A stretch of 64,000 nucleotides of DNA from an uncultured Acidobacteriota bacterium. Lineage in GTDB: Bacteria > Acidobacteriota > Blastocatellia > Pyrinomonadales > Pyrinomonadaceae. Position numbers and translations under genes: made by a program. Shown in pieces: positions 1 through 7,479 of the stretch (within the stretch, counting starts at the first letter, position 1; every line of letters starts with the position of its first letter). Location: assembly GCA_937859595.1 (NCBI GenBank), contig CALMAH010000014.1:124001-188000 (forward strand). The letters are read 5' to 3'. Below the pieces are notes generated by a model. The model saw only the letters and a list, made by a program, of their open reading frames with translations, was not told where the DNA came from and did not search any database.

Positions 1-2
1 TC

Positions 3-530
3 TTAAAGGTTATCGACCGAAGAAAATTTAATCCCGACGGGTCCTTGAAAGAGGGAGTTTCGATCGAAGGGGACTCGTCGCGGACGACAAACCCTGCCCC
101 GAGTTCAGATCTGTCGAGGTCTGAAGAACGTTCAGACGTCGTGTCTGCTGAAAGTTCTACCGTGGATGGTCCGGCAGCGGCTGAGGGTACGGCAGACGAT
201 GATCTGATAGGCTCGGACGACCCCGCAAGCTTTGTTAATTTTCTTTCGACACTGGCAACCAACGCTGCGGCAGCTCTTGGTGCGGTCCCCCACCCGGTCA
301 CGGGACAGCGATCCGTAGACCTGGAAACTGGCAAATACTGGCTTGATGTCCTTGGAATGTTGCGGGAAAAAACGAAGGGCAATCTGCACACCCAGGAATC
401 CCACCTTTTAGAAGGGTTGCTTGCCGACCTTCGAATGCAGTACGTGACAATGGTGCGTGCGACAGAGGAAAAACTCAAAGCCCAAGCCGCAAAGAAATTC
501 TCCGGTGCGGACATTCTGGGTAAGAACTAA
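3..530 (+). CDS. DUF1844 domain protein, 5' end cut by window edge
   Basis: The reading frame is open from base 3, so the gene begins before the window; the first in-window start codon (TTG at 45) is probably internal. The frame upstream of it reads KVIDRRKFNPDGSLKEG, which resembles the conserved N-terminus of acidobacterial DUF1844 proteins. A Ser/Glu/Ala-rich linker follows, then a helical C-terminal part (FVNFLSTLATNAAAALG, then LDVLGMLREKTKGNL) typical of DUF1844. Biochemical function is unknown. It lies about 90 bp upstream of an MBL-fold hydrolase on the same strand, possibly the same transcription unit. The family call is from memory of the sequence pattern. Confidence 0.8.
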   Translation, partial: LKVIDRRKFNPDGSLKEGVSIEGDSSRTTNPAPSSDLSRSEERSDVVSAESSTVDGPAAAEGTADDDLIGSDDPASFVNFLSTLATNAAAALGAVPHPVTGQRSVDLETGKYWLDVLGMLREKTKGNLHTQESHLLEGLLADLRMQYVTMVRATEEKLKAQAAKKFSGADILGKN

Positions 531-544
531 GTGAAAGATGTTTT

Positions 545-600
545 GACGCAGAGACCGCAGCGTCCGCAGAGTGTTGTTTGGCCCTCTCTGCGTTCTTCGC
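545..600. repeat. inverted repeat between DUF1844 and MBL genes
   Basis: ACGCAGAGA at 546-554 is matched exactly by TCTCTGCGT at 585-593, with further CGCAG / CTGCG units inside and after. It resembles the degenerate CGCAGAG-type dispersed repeats seen in many bacterial intergenic regions. It could fold in the mRNA between the two genes; no T-run follows, so it is not a clear terminator. Confidence 0.5.
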
Positions 601-619
601 GTTCCCTGCGTTTAATTTT

Positions 620-1378
620 ATGAAACTAACATTTCTCGGCACCGGAACCTCTACCGGCGTTCCCTCCATAGCCTGCGATTGCGAAACCTGCCGTTCGGAC
701 GACCCCCGCGATAAACGGCTAAGAGTTTCGGTACTGATCGAGCATGCAGGTAAGACCATCCTTGTCGATACGTCCTCAGATTTCCGTCAACAGGCTCTCC
801 GCGCAAACATACGCCATCTGGACGCCGTTCTGATCACTCACTGCCACGTTGATCATGTGTTCGGTCTGGATGACATCCGCCCTTTGAACTTCCGTTACGG
901 AGCTATGCCGATCTTCGCCAACGAGATAGCCTGGATAGACCTTCGCCGGATCTTCAAGTATATCTTCGAGCCATCTCACATTGGCGGCGGGTTGCCGCAA
1001 TTGATACCGCATACGGTGGTTCACAATGCACCTTTCTGCATAGGCGATGTCGAGATTACACCGCTCGAGGTGATACATGGCAAACTGCCGGTTATCGCCT
1101 ACCGCTTCAATGATTTCGCCTATGCCACCGACCTCAAGATAATTCCACCGGATTCGATGGACGGCCTTCGCGATCTGGATGTTCTCGTGCTCGACTGCGT
1201 TCGGATCAAACCCCACACAACGCACCTGCATCTTGACGAAGCTCTGGCCATTATCGAAGATCTAAGGCCAAAGCGGGCTTTTCTCACTCACCTGAACCAC
1301 GACATCCTCCACGCCCGAGACTCGCGACTTCTGCCGAACAACGTTGAGTTTTCGTATGACGGACTGGTAGTCGAATGA
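620..1378 (+). CDS. MBL-fold metallo-hydrolase (PhnP-like)
   Basis: This is a metallo-beta-lactamase-fold hydrolase of about 252 residues. It opens with a typical first strand (MKLTFLGTGTSTGVP) and a cysteine-rich insert (CDCETC) like that of PhnP-type phosphodiesterases. The metal motif HCHVDHVFGLDD (HxHxDH) is present, and later histidines (KPHTTHLHLDEA, LTHLNHDILHA) complete the two-metal site. The start is placed at ATG 620 because the open frame to 578 adds 14 hydrophobic residues encoded by the intergenic repeat. The fold makes a cyclic phosphodiesterase plausible, but the substrate is not readable from sequence. Confidence 0.88.
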   Translation: MKLTFLGTGTSTGVPSIACDCETCRSDDPRDKRLRVSVLIEHAGKTILVDTSSDFRQQALRANIRHLDAVLITHCHVDHVFGLDDIRPLNFRYGAMPIFANEIAWIDLRRIFKYIFEPSHIGGGLPQLIPHTVVHNAPFCIGDVEITPLEVIHGKLPVIAYRFNDFAYATDLKIIPPDSMDGLRDLDVLVLDCVRIKPHTTHLHLDEALAIIEDLRPKRAFLTHLNHDILHARDSRLLPNNVEFSYDGLVVE

Positions 1379-1399
1379 TCTTTTTCGGTATTTGCTCTC

Positions 1400-1415
1400 C
1401 TACAATATATTGTGT
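1400..1415. promoter_or_regulatory. NrdR-type box 1
   Basis: CTACAATATATTGTGT matches the NrdR consensus (acaCwATATATwGtgt) at 14 of 16 positions by eye and contains the perfect 12-bp palindrome ACAATATATTGT (1402-1413). It lies about 100 bp upstream of a closer pair of boxes and upstream of nrdA. NrdR boxes normally repress ribonucleotide reductase genes when dATP is high. The nrdR gene is not in the window. Confidence 0.75.
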
Positions 1416-1514
1416 AGCAGGAAAAGATGGAGAATGTTGAACGATTTTAACCTGTTACATTATATGGCGCGCGCTAAGTGCGGCAAATAAATGGCTTGTG
1501 GGCTCCGGAAAAAA

Positions 1515-1562
1515 CCACTACATTTTGTGTTGACAAATTGTTACTAACACAATATAGTCTAT
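1515..1562 (+). promoter_or_regulatory. nrdAB promoter overlapped by two NrdR-type boxes
   Basis: TTGACA at 1530-1535 and TATAGT at 1553-1558 are separated by exactly 17 bp, a near-consensus sigma-70 promoter. Two 16-mers matching the NrdR consensus at 13/16 each lie at 1515-1530 (ending at the -35) and 1547-1562 (covering the -10). Their starts are 32 bp apart, about three helical turns, the usual spacing for cooperative NrdR binding. Transcription would start near 1565 and give a leader of about 185 nt before nrdA. Confidence 0.8.
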
Positions 1563-1583
1563 TACCACTGCAGGGCACAGACC

Positions 1584-1619
1584 TTTGATTTTGCGCTAAG
1601 GCCCCGCCTGCAAATCAAA
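1584..1619 (+). promoter_or_regulatory. stem-loop in nrdA mRNA leader
   Basis: TTTGATTT (1584-1591) pairs with AAATCAAA (1612-1619). Inside it, GC pairs with GC across one bulged T, and GGC/GCC (1600-1608) form an apical hairpin. The rest of the leader (1620-1748) holds a second possible hairpin (CACCC / GGGTG near 1650-1670). I do not recognise a known riboswitch. It may affect nrdA expression or be incidental. Confidence 0.45.
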
Positions 1620-1748
1620 ACGAAAGATAGAAAAAGATATGACAAACGCACCCAGATATCGTGTGGGTGTGTCGGGGACTTCACTCCCTAAATTTTGGGG
1701 CCGGCCCTTTAGAAGGTTTTAGACATTAGAGTACGGAGTCAACAATCT

Positions 1749-4166
1749 ATGGAAACATTTGTCGGATCTAGCTCAACCGCCGCCGCTCGTCAGCTCGATG
1801 ATGCCGCTCAGACCCAGATGCGTGTTACGAAACGCAACGGCTCGCATGAACCGGTCGATATAAACAAGATCGTTCGAGCCATCTCTCGCTGCTGCCCCGG
1901 CCTTCCCAACGTTGACAGTATGAGGATCGCCACAAAGACGATCAGCGGCCTCTACGATGGCGCGACCACCAAAGAACTCGACAAACTTTCCATACAAACG
2001 GCCGCAGGCCTCATCTTTGAAGAGCCCGAATATTCGCGGCTCGCCGCTCGCCTTCTCAATCAGTACATCGAAAAGGAAGTAAGAAACCAAGAGATCCACT
2101 CCTTTTCTCAATCTATCGCTTTCGGCGTCAAGGAGGGCCTCATCGCCCCCCGTGTCGTCAAGTTCGTTTCGGAGAACAGCCGCAAGCTCAATGACGCTAT
2201 AGACCAGACCCGCAACGATCTGTTCGAGTTTTTTGGCCTACGCACACTTTACGATCGTTACCTTCTGAAAAGTCCGGAAACACGTGACGTTATCGAGACC
2301 CCGCAGTTCTTCTGGATGCGTGTCGCTTGCGGCCTCTCCGAAACGCCTCAGGAGGCAATAGAACTCTATAATCTGTTTTCCTCGCTTGAGTATGTGCCTT
2401 CAACACCGACTCTGTTCAATTCCGGCACGCGCCACGAACAGCTCTCGTCATGTTTCTTATTGGATTCACCGCAGGACAGCCTGGAGAGCATATATAAGAA
2501 ATATTCTGACGTGGCGATGCTTTCAAAGTTTTCGGGCGGCATTGGCATCGCATATTCGCGGGTACGTTCGCAGGGTTCGCTGATAAGAGGCACGAACGGC
2601 CATTCGAACGGTATCGTGCCTTGGCTGAAAACGCTGGATTCGTCGGTCGCGGCCGTGAATCAGGGCGGAAAGCGGAAAGGTGCCGCATGCGTTTATCTCG
2701 AGACCTGGCATGCCGACATTGAAGATTTTCTCGAACTTCGCGATAACACCGGCGACGAGGCTCGCCGGACCCATAATCTAAACACGGCCAACTGGATACC
2801 GGACCTATTCATGCGACGAGTGGAGAAGGACGAGATGTGGTCTCTTTTCGACCCCAAAGTGGTGCCCAATTTCCCGGACATTTTCGGCGAAGAGTTCGAA
2901 CGCGAGTACGAAAAGGCCGAGGCCGAAGGCCTTTACAAGACCCAGGTCAAGGCACGCGATCTATACGCCAAAATGATGCGGACACTCGCCCAGACCGGCA
3001 ACGGCTGGATGACATTCAAGGATTCGTGCAACAAGAAGTCAAATCAAACCGGCAGGCCCGAGAATGTGGTGCACCTATCAAATCTCTGCACCGAGATCGT
3101 CGAGGTCACCAGCGACGGCGAGACCGCAGTTTGCAATCTTGGTTCGGTCAATGTAGCCAGATATGTCAGAGATGGAGAGTTTGAATTCGAAAAGCTTCGT
3201 CGAAATGTGGGCCTTGCCGTTCGCCAGCTAGATCGCGTCATTGATCTCAACTATTACGCTATCCCGAGCACCAAGGACTCGAATATGCGGTGGCGAAATA
3301 TCGGGCTCGGCGTGATGGGTTTGCAGGATGTCTTCTTCCAACTTCGTCTGCCCTTCGACAGCGACGAAGCGAGAAAGGTATCTGCAAAGATACAGGAAGA
3401 GATCTACTACGCCGCTCTCGATGCCTCTTGCGACTTGGCCAGAGCCAAAGGTGCGCATCCCGCCTTCCCGGAAACAAAAGCCGCATTGGGCGTCTTGCAG
3501 TTTGACCTTTGGGGAGTAGTGCCCGACGATGCGGAACGCTGGGACGCTCTTCGTGAAAAGATCAGGGAACACGGGCTTCGCAACAGCCTGATGATCGCCA
3601 TCGCTCCGACGGCTACGATCGCCGCAATTGCCGGTAGCTACGAGTGCATCGAGCCGCAGGTCTCGAACCTTTTCAAACGCGAAACCCTCTCAGGTGATTT
3701 CATACAGATAAACAAATATCTGGTCAAGGAACTAAAGGCGACCGGACTTTGGACGAGCGAGATCCGGCAAAAAATAAAGCTGGGCGAGGGCTCGATCCAG
3801 GAGATCGAAGAGATACCCGCCGAGCTTCGCCGGATCTATCGAACAGCTTGGGAGATCCCGATGCGTTCGCTGATCGACATGGCGGCAGATCGAGGGGCGT
3901 TCATAGATCAGAGCGGGTCGCTAAACCTGTTTATGGAAAGCCCGTCGATCGGCAAGCTTTCGTCGATGTATATGTACTGCTGGCAGAAGGGGCTGAAGAC
4001 GACCTATTATCTCCGCTCGCGGCCGGCAACGAAGATCAACCAAGTGACGGCCGAATACAAGACCGATGAACTTATTCCATCTGAGCCCGATGTTCGTGCT
4101 TATTCCGACGAGGAAGCTCTGGCGTGTTCGCTCGAGAACCCGGAATCGTGTGACGCTTGTCAATAA
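1749..4166 (+). CDS. nrdA: ribonucleoside-diphosphate reductase, alpha subunit
   Basis: This is the class I ribonucleotide reductase large subunit, 805 residues, which makes dNDPs from NDPs together with NrdB. An ATP-cone domain for allosteric control occupies roughly residues 25-110 (MRVTKRNGSHEPVDINKI). Catalytic features are visible: LSSCFLL (first redox Cys), NLCTEIVEV (the Asn-Cys-Glu active site), AVCNLGSVN (partner Cys), and the radical-path tyrosines in KTTYYLRSRPA. The C-terminal tail SCDACQ carries the cysteines that pass electrons from thioredoxin or glutaredoxin. ATG 1749 is preceded by GGAG. nrdB follows after 20 bp. Control by NrdR is indicated by the upstream boxes. Confidence 0.97.
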   Translation: METFVGSSSTAAARQLDDAAQTQMRVTKRNGSHEPVDINKIVRAISRCCPGLPNVDSMRIATKTISGLYDGATTKELDKLSIQTAAGLIFEEPEYSRLAARLLNQYIEKEVRNQEIHSFSQSIAFGVKEGLIAPRVVKFVSENSRKLNDAIDQTRNDLFEFFGLRTLYDRYLLKSPETRDVIETPQFFWMRVACGLSETPQEAIELYNLFSSLEYVPSTPTLFNSGTRHEQLSSCFLLDSPQDSLESIYKKYSDVAMLSKFSGGIGIAYSRVRSQGSLIRGTNGHSNGIVPWLKTLDSSVAAVNQGGKRKGAACVYLETWHADIEDFLELRDNTGDEARRTHNLNTANWIPDLFMRRVEKDEMWSLFDPKVVPNFPDIFGEEFEREYEKAEAEGLYKTQVKARDLYAKMMRTLAQTGNGWMTFKDSCNKKSNQTGRPENVVHLSNLCTEIVEVTSDGETAVCNLGSVNVARYVRDGEFEFEKLRRNVGLAVRQLDRVIDLNYYAIPSTKDSNMRWRNIGLGVMGLQDVFFQLRLPFDSDEARKVSAKIQEEIYYAALDASCDLARAKGAHPAFPETKAALGVLQFDLWGVVPDDAERWDALREKIREHGLRNSLMIAIAPTATIAAIAGSYECIEPQVSNLFKRETLSGDFIQINKYLVKELKATGLWTSEIRQKIKLGEGSIQEIEEIPAELRRIYRTAWEIPMRSLIDMAADRGAFIDQSGSLNLFMESPSIGKLSSMYMYCWQKGLKTTYYLRSRPATKINQVTAEYKTDELIPSEPDVRAYSDEEALACSLENPESCDACQ

Positions 4167-4186
4167 CTTTTTGAGAGAGGAAGATA

Positions 4187-5185
4187 ATGCTGCTAGCCCC
4201 TGGATTTAACCTCACACTCCGGCCGATGAAGTATCCGGACTTTTATGAAATGTACCGGAACGCCATCAAGAACACGTGGACAGTAGAGGAAGTCGATTTT
4301 TCGATGGACGTTACCGATCTGCGTGCCAAGATGACACCGGCGGAGCGGCATTTGATCAATCGTTTGGTGGCGTTCTTTGCGACGGGTGATTCCATTGTTG
4401 CGAACAATCTGGTGCTTAATCTCTACAAGCACATTAACGCGCCTGAAGCCAGAATGTATCTTTCGAGGCAGCTTTATGAAGAGGCTCTGCACGTGCAGTT
4501 CTATCTAACGCTACTCGATACATACATACCGGAGCACAAGGAACGCGAGGCGGCCTTTGCGGCCATCGAGAACATTCCGTCGATCCGCAAAAAGGGTGAA
4601 TTCTGTCTGAAATGGATCGATTCGATAAACGATCTGCACACGCTGGAGACTAAAGAAGACCGGCGAAAGTTTTTGCTCAACCTGATCTGCTTCGCGGCGT
4701 GTATCGAGGGGCTCTTTTTCTTTGCGGCGTTCGCGTATGTTTACTTCTTGCGGTCAAAGGGCCTGCTTCACGGACTCGCATCCGGGACCAATTGGGTCTT
4801 CCGCGACGAATCCGCTCATATGAATTTTGCATTTGAGGTGGTCAAGACCGTCCGAAACGAGGAGCCGGACCTCTTCGATGCCGAACTCGAACGCCAGATC
4901 GCGATGATGCTCGATGAAGCCGTCGAATGTGAGATGCAGTTTGCCGAAGATATCCTTTCGGGCGGGGTCGCCGGACTTTCCGTAGCGGATATGAAGCAAT
5001 ATCTCGAATTCATTGCCGACCAACGCCTCGCCATGCTTGGCATCCCGAAGGTTTACAAGGTCAAGAATCCTTTCTCTTTCATGGATCTCCAGGACGTTCA
5101 GGAACTCACAAACTTCTTCGAACGCCGCGTCGCCGCCTATCAGGTAGCCGTTGCAGGCGAAGTGAGCTTCGGCGAGGCGTTCTAG
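4187..5185 (+). CDS. nrdB: ribonucleoside-diphosphate reductase, beta subunit
   Basis: This is the radical-generating small subunit, 332 residues, forming the dimetal centre that partners NrdA. By eye alignment with E. coli R2 the ligands are present: D68 (TGDSIV), E99 and H102 (YEEALH), a Glu in CIEGLFFF, and E/H in RDESAHMNF. The tyrosyl-radical position (E. coli Y122, four after the ligand His) is also Tyr (Y106, HVQFY), so this is not the Chlamydia-type Phe variant. A GAGAGAGGAAG ribosome site precedes ATG 4187. It forms an operon with nrdA. Confidence 0.96.
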   Translation: MLLAPGFNLTLRPMKYPDFYEMYRNAIKNTWTVEEVDFSMDVTDLRAKMTPAERHLINRLVAFFATGDSIVANNLVLNLYKHINAPEARMYLSRQLYEEALHVQFYLTLLDTYIPEHKEREAAFAAIENIPSIRKKGEFCLKWIDSINDLHTLETKEDRRKFLLNLICFAACIEGLFFFAAFAYVYFLRSKGLLHGLASGTNWVFRDESAHMNFAFEVVKTVRNEEPDLFDAELERQIAMMLDEAVECEMQFAEDILSGGVAGLSVADMKQYLEFIADQRLAMLGIPKVYKVKNPFSFMDLQDVQELTNFFERRVAAYQVAVAGEVSFGEAF

Positions 5186-5198
5186 TTTACGGGCATCA

Positions 5199-5798
5199 CT
5201 ATGGTGCCGTCCAGACCGAGCCGTCCTTGAAAGTGATGCTTTTGATGACCACTTCCTCTTTATAGCGGTCGCTCGGTTTGAGGTCGTTGCCGGTTGCGGC
5301 GACCACGCTTGTCGGCGGCGACGATGAGCGGACGGTCACGGTACGGGTCCTTCCGGCCCCGATGCGAACTTCGCTTTCAAATTGCCGACGCCCCAGCTCA
5401 TCGTCGGTCCCCGGTTCGTAGAACACATATTCCCAGGTGAATGAGCGGATCTCCTGGCTTCCGGTGTTCTTCACTTTGATCTCATACAGGTAAGTAACGG
5501 CGATCCCTGAAGGCCCAGTGTCCGCTCGAGGGGTTCGGACGGGAGGATTGTTCACTGGCATTCCCTGTTCGCGCAGTTTTTCGTTCGTACGCTCAGCCTC
5601 TATCCGTCGAAACTCATCGCGGCCGCGTGCTGCCTCCTCGCTGAGAATGTCGCGGTCAAGCCTTGGGTTGCGGACCTGGCTGCGCCATTTCATTTCGATG
5701 ACTGTGAGAGCAGCGATTTCGGATCTATCGGCCTCGCCCTGTGCTGAAACATAAAGGGGGGACAAATTGATGACGATAAAAAATAAAAGAAACTTCAT
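5199..5798 (-). CDS. secreted protein of unknown function
   Basis: A protein of about 199 residues with a signal peptide (MKFLLFFIVINLSPLYVSAQG), so exported. The mature part has an arginine/glutamate-rich helical stretch (DEFRRIEAERTNEKLREQG) and then a beta-rich segment (VTYLYEIKVKNTGSQEIRSFTWEYVFYE) that looks like an immunoglobulin-like fold. The start at 5798 is chosen because GGGAGG lies just upstream and the signal peptide begins there; the longer frame to 5963 lacks such support. It is convergent with nrdB. I recognise no family. Confidence 0.7.
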   Translation of the reverse strand: MKFLLFFIVINLSPLYVSAQGEADRSEIAALTVIEMKWRSQVRNPRLDRDILSEEAARGRDEFRRIEAERTNEKLREQGMPVNNPPVRTPRADTGPSGIAVTYLYEIKVKNTGSQEIRSFTWEYVFYEPGTDDELGRRQFESEVRIGAGRTRTVTVRSSSPPTSVVAATGNDLKPSDRYKEEVVIKSITFKDGSVWTAP

Positions 5799-5929
5799 AA
5801 GCTGGCCTCCCGGATAGCTTTGATGCAGAAGAGTGCGTTCGCGATCACCCTCGATCTGGCCATCAAACGATTCTCGTTGCGGAATTGATACTACCAGATG
5901 TCCGGCCCATTTCCCGACAACTGAGCCCG

Positions 5930-6262
5930 TCATGCTATTTTCAGCCGATGTCTCCGGCTCCATTCGATGATCGCCAACGTGCCGACATAAACGCCTTCAA
6001 TGACAAAATGAACGAACCCGAAAAGGGTCGCTGTGCCAAAGATTGCCGCCGCAAAAACAAAGCAAAAAAGTGCCCAAGCTCCATTTGCGAAGACGAGAAG
6101 TTTTATCAACACGAGTTGTCTTGGGCTTTGGACGGCGAGCGAAAGCGAATACCCTCCGTATGCCAAATGGACGAACGCGTGCGAGACAACGAACCACTGC
6201 GGCAGGCCGTAGAACGGGCCGATCCAACAGCTCAAAGCTAACAAGAGTACGCCCGTGATCAA
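5930..6262 (-). CDS. small membrane protein
   Basis: About 110 residues with three to four hydrophobic segments (MITGVLLLALSCWIG, FVVSHAFVHLAYGGYSLSLAV, LIKLLVFANGAWALFCFVFAAAIFG, FGFVHFVIEGVYVGTLAIIEW). The start is a TTG at 6262 or slightly upstream and no strong ribosome site is visible. The regular membrane pattern and a position between two same-strand genes favour a real gene. Function unknown. Confidence 0.55.
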   Translation of the reverse strand: MITGVLLLALSCWIGPFYGLPQWFVVSHAFVHLAYGGYSLSLAVQSPRQLVLIKLLVFANGAWALFCFVFAAAIFGTATLFGFVHFVIEGVYVGTLAIIEWSRRHRLKIA

Positions 6263-6321
6263 CGCCCCGATGCAATCTATTCATAGAACGTTTTTCAGGA
6301 GGCTCTGCATCATATCAATGG

Positions 6322-6864
6322 CTATGTCGAACTGCGAGGCCTTCGCCCGGCGGTCATTACGGCGATAAGAATGAACAAGATCGCCGAAGGCAGCCAGACC
6401 CAGAGCATTTCGCTCGCGACCACACGCCAGCCGCGAAGACCGAGAAACTCCCAAAGGCTAAGCGGCGAAACCACGATCGGTCGCCACGGGAAAAACATCC
6501 GTTCGCTTGCATACGGCCAAAGCAGTGCGACTCCGAGTCCTCCATTTGTCAGCATATCTAACAGTCCATGCGAAGCTGCAGAAATTGTGACGAAGAGAAA
6601 CGCATTGAGTCGTTTCGCACGCAGAAATGGGGCGGCCAATGCGGCAATGAAACCGAGCACTGCGGCAAACGCAAGCGAATGGCTGGCACCACGATGGCCT
6701 AGATCGTGCGAATAGGCAACATCAAGCCTAAAGGCCAGCACATCCAGATCAGGGACCACCGATGCAACTATACCCGCTGCGATCAATCGCGGAGGAATAA
6801 TGTTTCTGCCAAGCCCGAATCCGATGGCGATAGGAACAACACTGTGTGTGAAGATCGTAGGCAT
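6322..6864 (-). CDS. membrane-bound metal-dependent hydrolase, YdjM/DUF457 family
   Basis: A 180-residue integral membrane protein. The N-terminal MPTIFTHSVVPIA, followed by VVPDLDVLAF and HDLGHRGASHSLAFA, is the His/Asp pattern of the YdjM (LexA-regulated, membrane-bound metal-dependent hydrolase) family. SAASHGLLDMLTNGG supplies another His-Asp pair. About five hydrophobic segments are present. The real substrate is unknown for the family. No LexA box is apparent at its start. Confidence 0.85.
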   Translation of the reverse strand: MPTIFTHSVVPIAIGFGLGRNIIPPRLIAAGIVASVVPDLDVLAFRLDVAYSHDLGHRGASHSLAFAAVLGFIAALAAPFLRAKRLNAFLFVTISAASHGLLDMLTNGGLGVALLWPYASERMFFPWRPIVVSPLSLWEFLGLRGWRVVASEMLWVWLPSAILFILIAVMTAGRRPRSST

Positions 6865-6915
6865 TACGGCAGCTATGTTGATTATATTCCCTACTTGCGA
6901 ATATCATCTACCTAA

Positions 6916-6999
6916 ATGAACGAACAAATTGCTGATTTCTTAAAGCATCACTGTCGGCATTTTAAGGCGGCGGCGTTAGTCGTTGGACTGAATTTTTGA
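6916..6999 (+). pseudogene. truncated 5' copy of the downstream deoxyhypusine-synthase-like gene
   Basis: ATG 6916 opens a 27-codon frame whose first 22 codons match the start of the gene at 7480. Identical residues include the pattern DFxKHHxRHFxAAALV, and about 49 of 66 bases agree by eye, many differences being third-position. After codon 22 the similarity stops and a TGA follows. Upstream flanks of the two copies do not match. It is either the stump of a former tandem paralogue or an old partial duplication; the gene at 7018 now lies between the two copies. Confidence 0.75.
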
Positions 7000-7017
7000 T
7001 GGGAGACAAATGAAGGT

Positions 7018-7458
7018 ATGGGGATTTTCAACCGCATATTTGGTTCATTTGGCGGAGGGCCGAGAATCGCACGTCGATTAACAATCAATGACCTGTCGAG
7101 TGAGCTAGATAAACTAAAGAGTGGGTACACCGAATTTGATTTTCTTGGCATCACGTCAAATGGCACAGACTGCATTTATTTTGTTCAGGCCGGTGAGAAA
7201 TTTCACATCGAGTATGAAGCGATGACCACAGAACAACTGCCATATATCGAGAAACTGAAGACGTTTGGGGAGGCAAATGGCTTCGAAACTTCTATGTCTT
7301 CTTACGGGAATAAGCCTCACTTTGCCTCAGTTGAAGATGCCCCGGTTATATCTATTAAAACAGATTCCGATATCACCATGACCGTTGAAATAGCAAGATC
7401 GATCCAGAATACTGTGTTCTGCAACGATGATACGACGGAATATGACGTAGTTCCTTAG
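7018..7458 (+). CDS. uncharacterised protein between two DHS-like 5' ends
   Basis: A 146-residue protein that I do not recognise. It starts MGIFNRIFGSFGGG and continues with an alpha/beta pattern (YTEFDFLGITSNGTDCIYFVQAGEKFHIEYEAM) resembling small intracellular immunity-type or stress-associated domains, but with no motif that decides this. It has no signal peptide and no membrane segment. GGGAG at 7001-7005 could serve the ATG at 7018. AT content is higher than in the adjacent DHS-like gene. Its position between a truncated and an intact copy of the same gene start suggests it arrived with a local rearrangement. Confidence 0.65.
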   Translation: MGIFNRIFGSFGGGPRIARRLTINDLSSELDKLKSGYTEFDFLGITSNGTDCIYFVQAGEKFHIEYEAMTTEQLPYIEKLKTFGEANGFETSMSSYGNKPHFASVEDAPVISIKTDSDITMTVEIARSIQNTVFCNDDTTEYDVVP

Positions 7459-7479
7459 ATTAAGGGCCTCCCCTAGCAT

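Noticed and set aside
1561-1620. Possible cobalamin riboswitch (ACCACTGCAGGG near 1564)
   Set aside because: Only one short string resembles a B12-riboswitch core; the order and spacing of other conserved boxes are absent, and the enzyme is a class I (B12-independent) reductase.
1639-1722. A 27-codon upstream frame in the nrdA leader
   Set aside because: Its peptide has no recognisable pattern and the ribosome site is weak; kept only as part of the leader finding, not as a gene.
5885-6241. Plus-strand 118-codon frame opposite the small membrane protein
   Set aside because: Composition is charged and irregular, whereas the opposite strand gives clear membrane helices.
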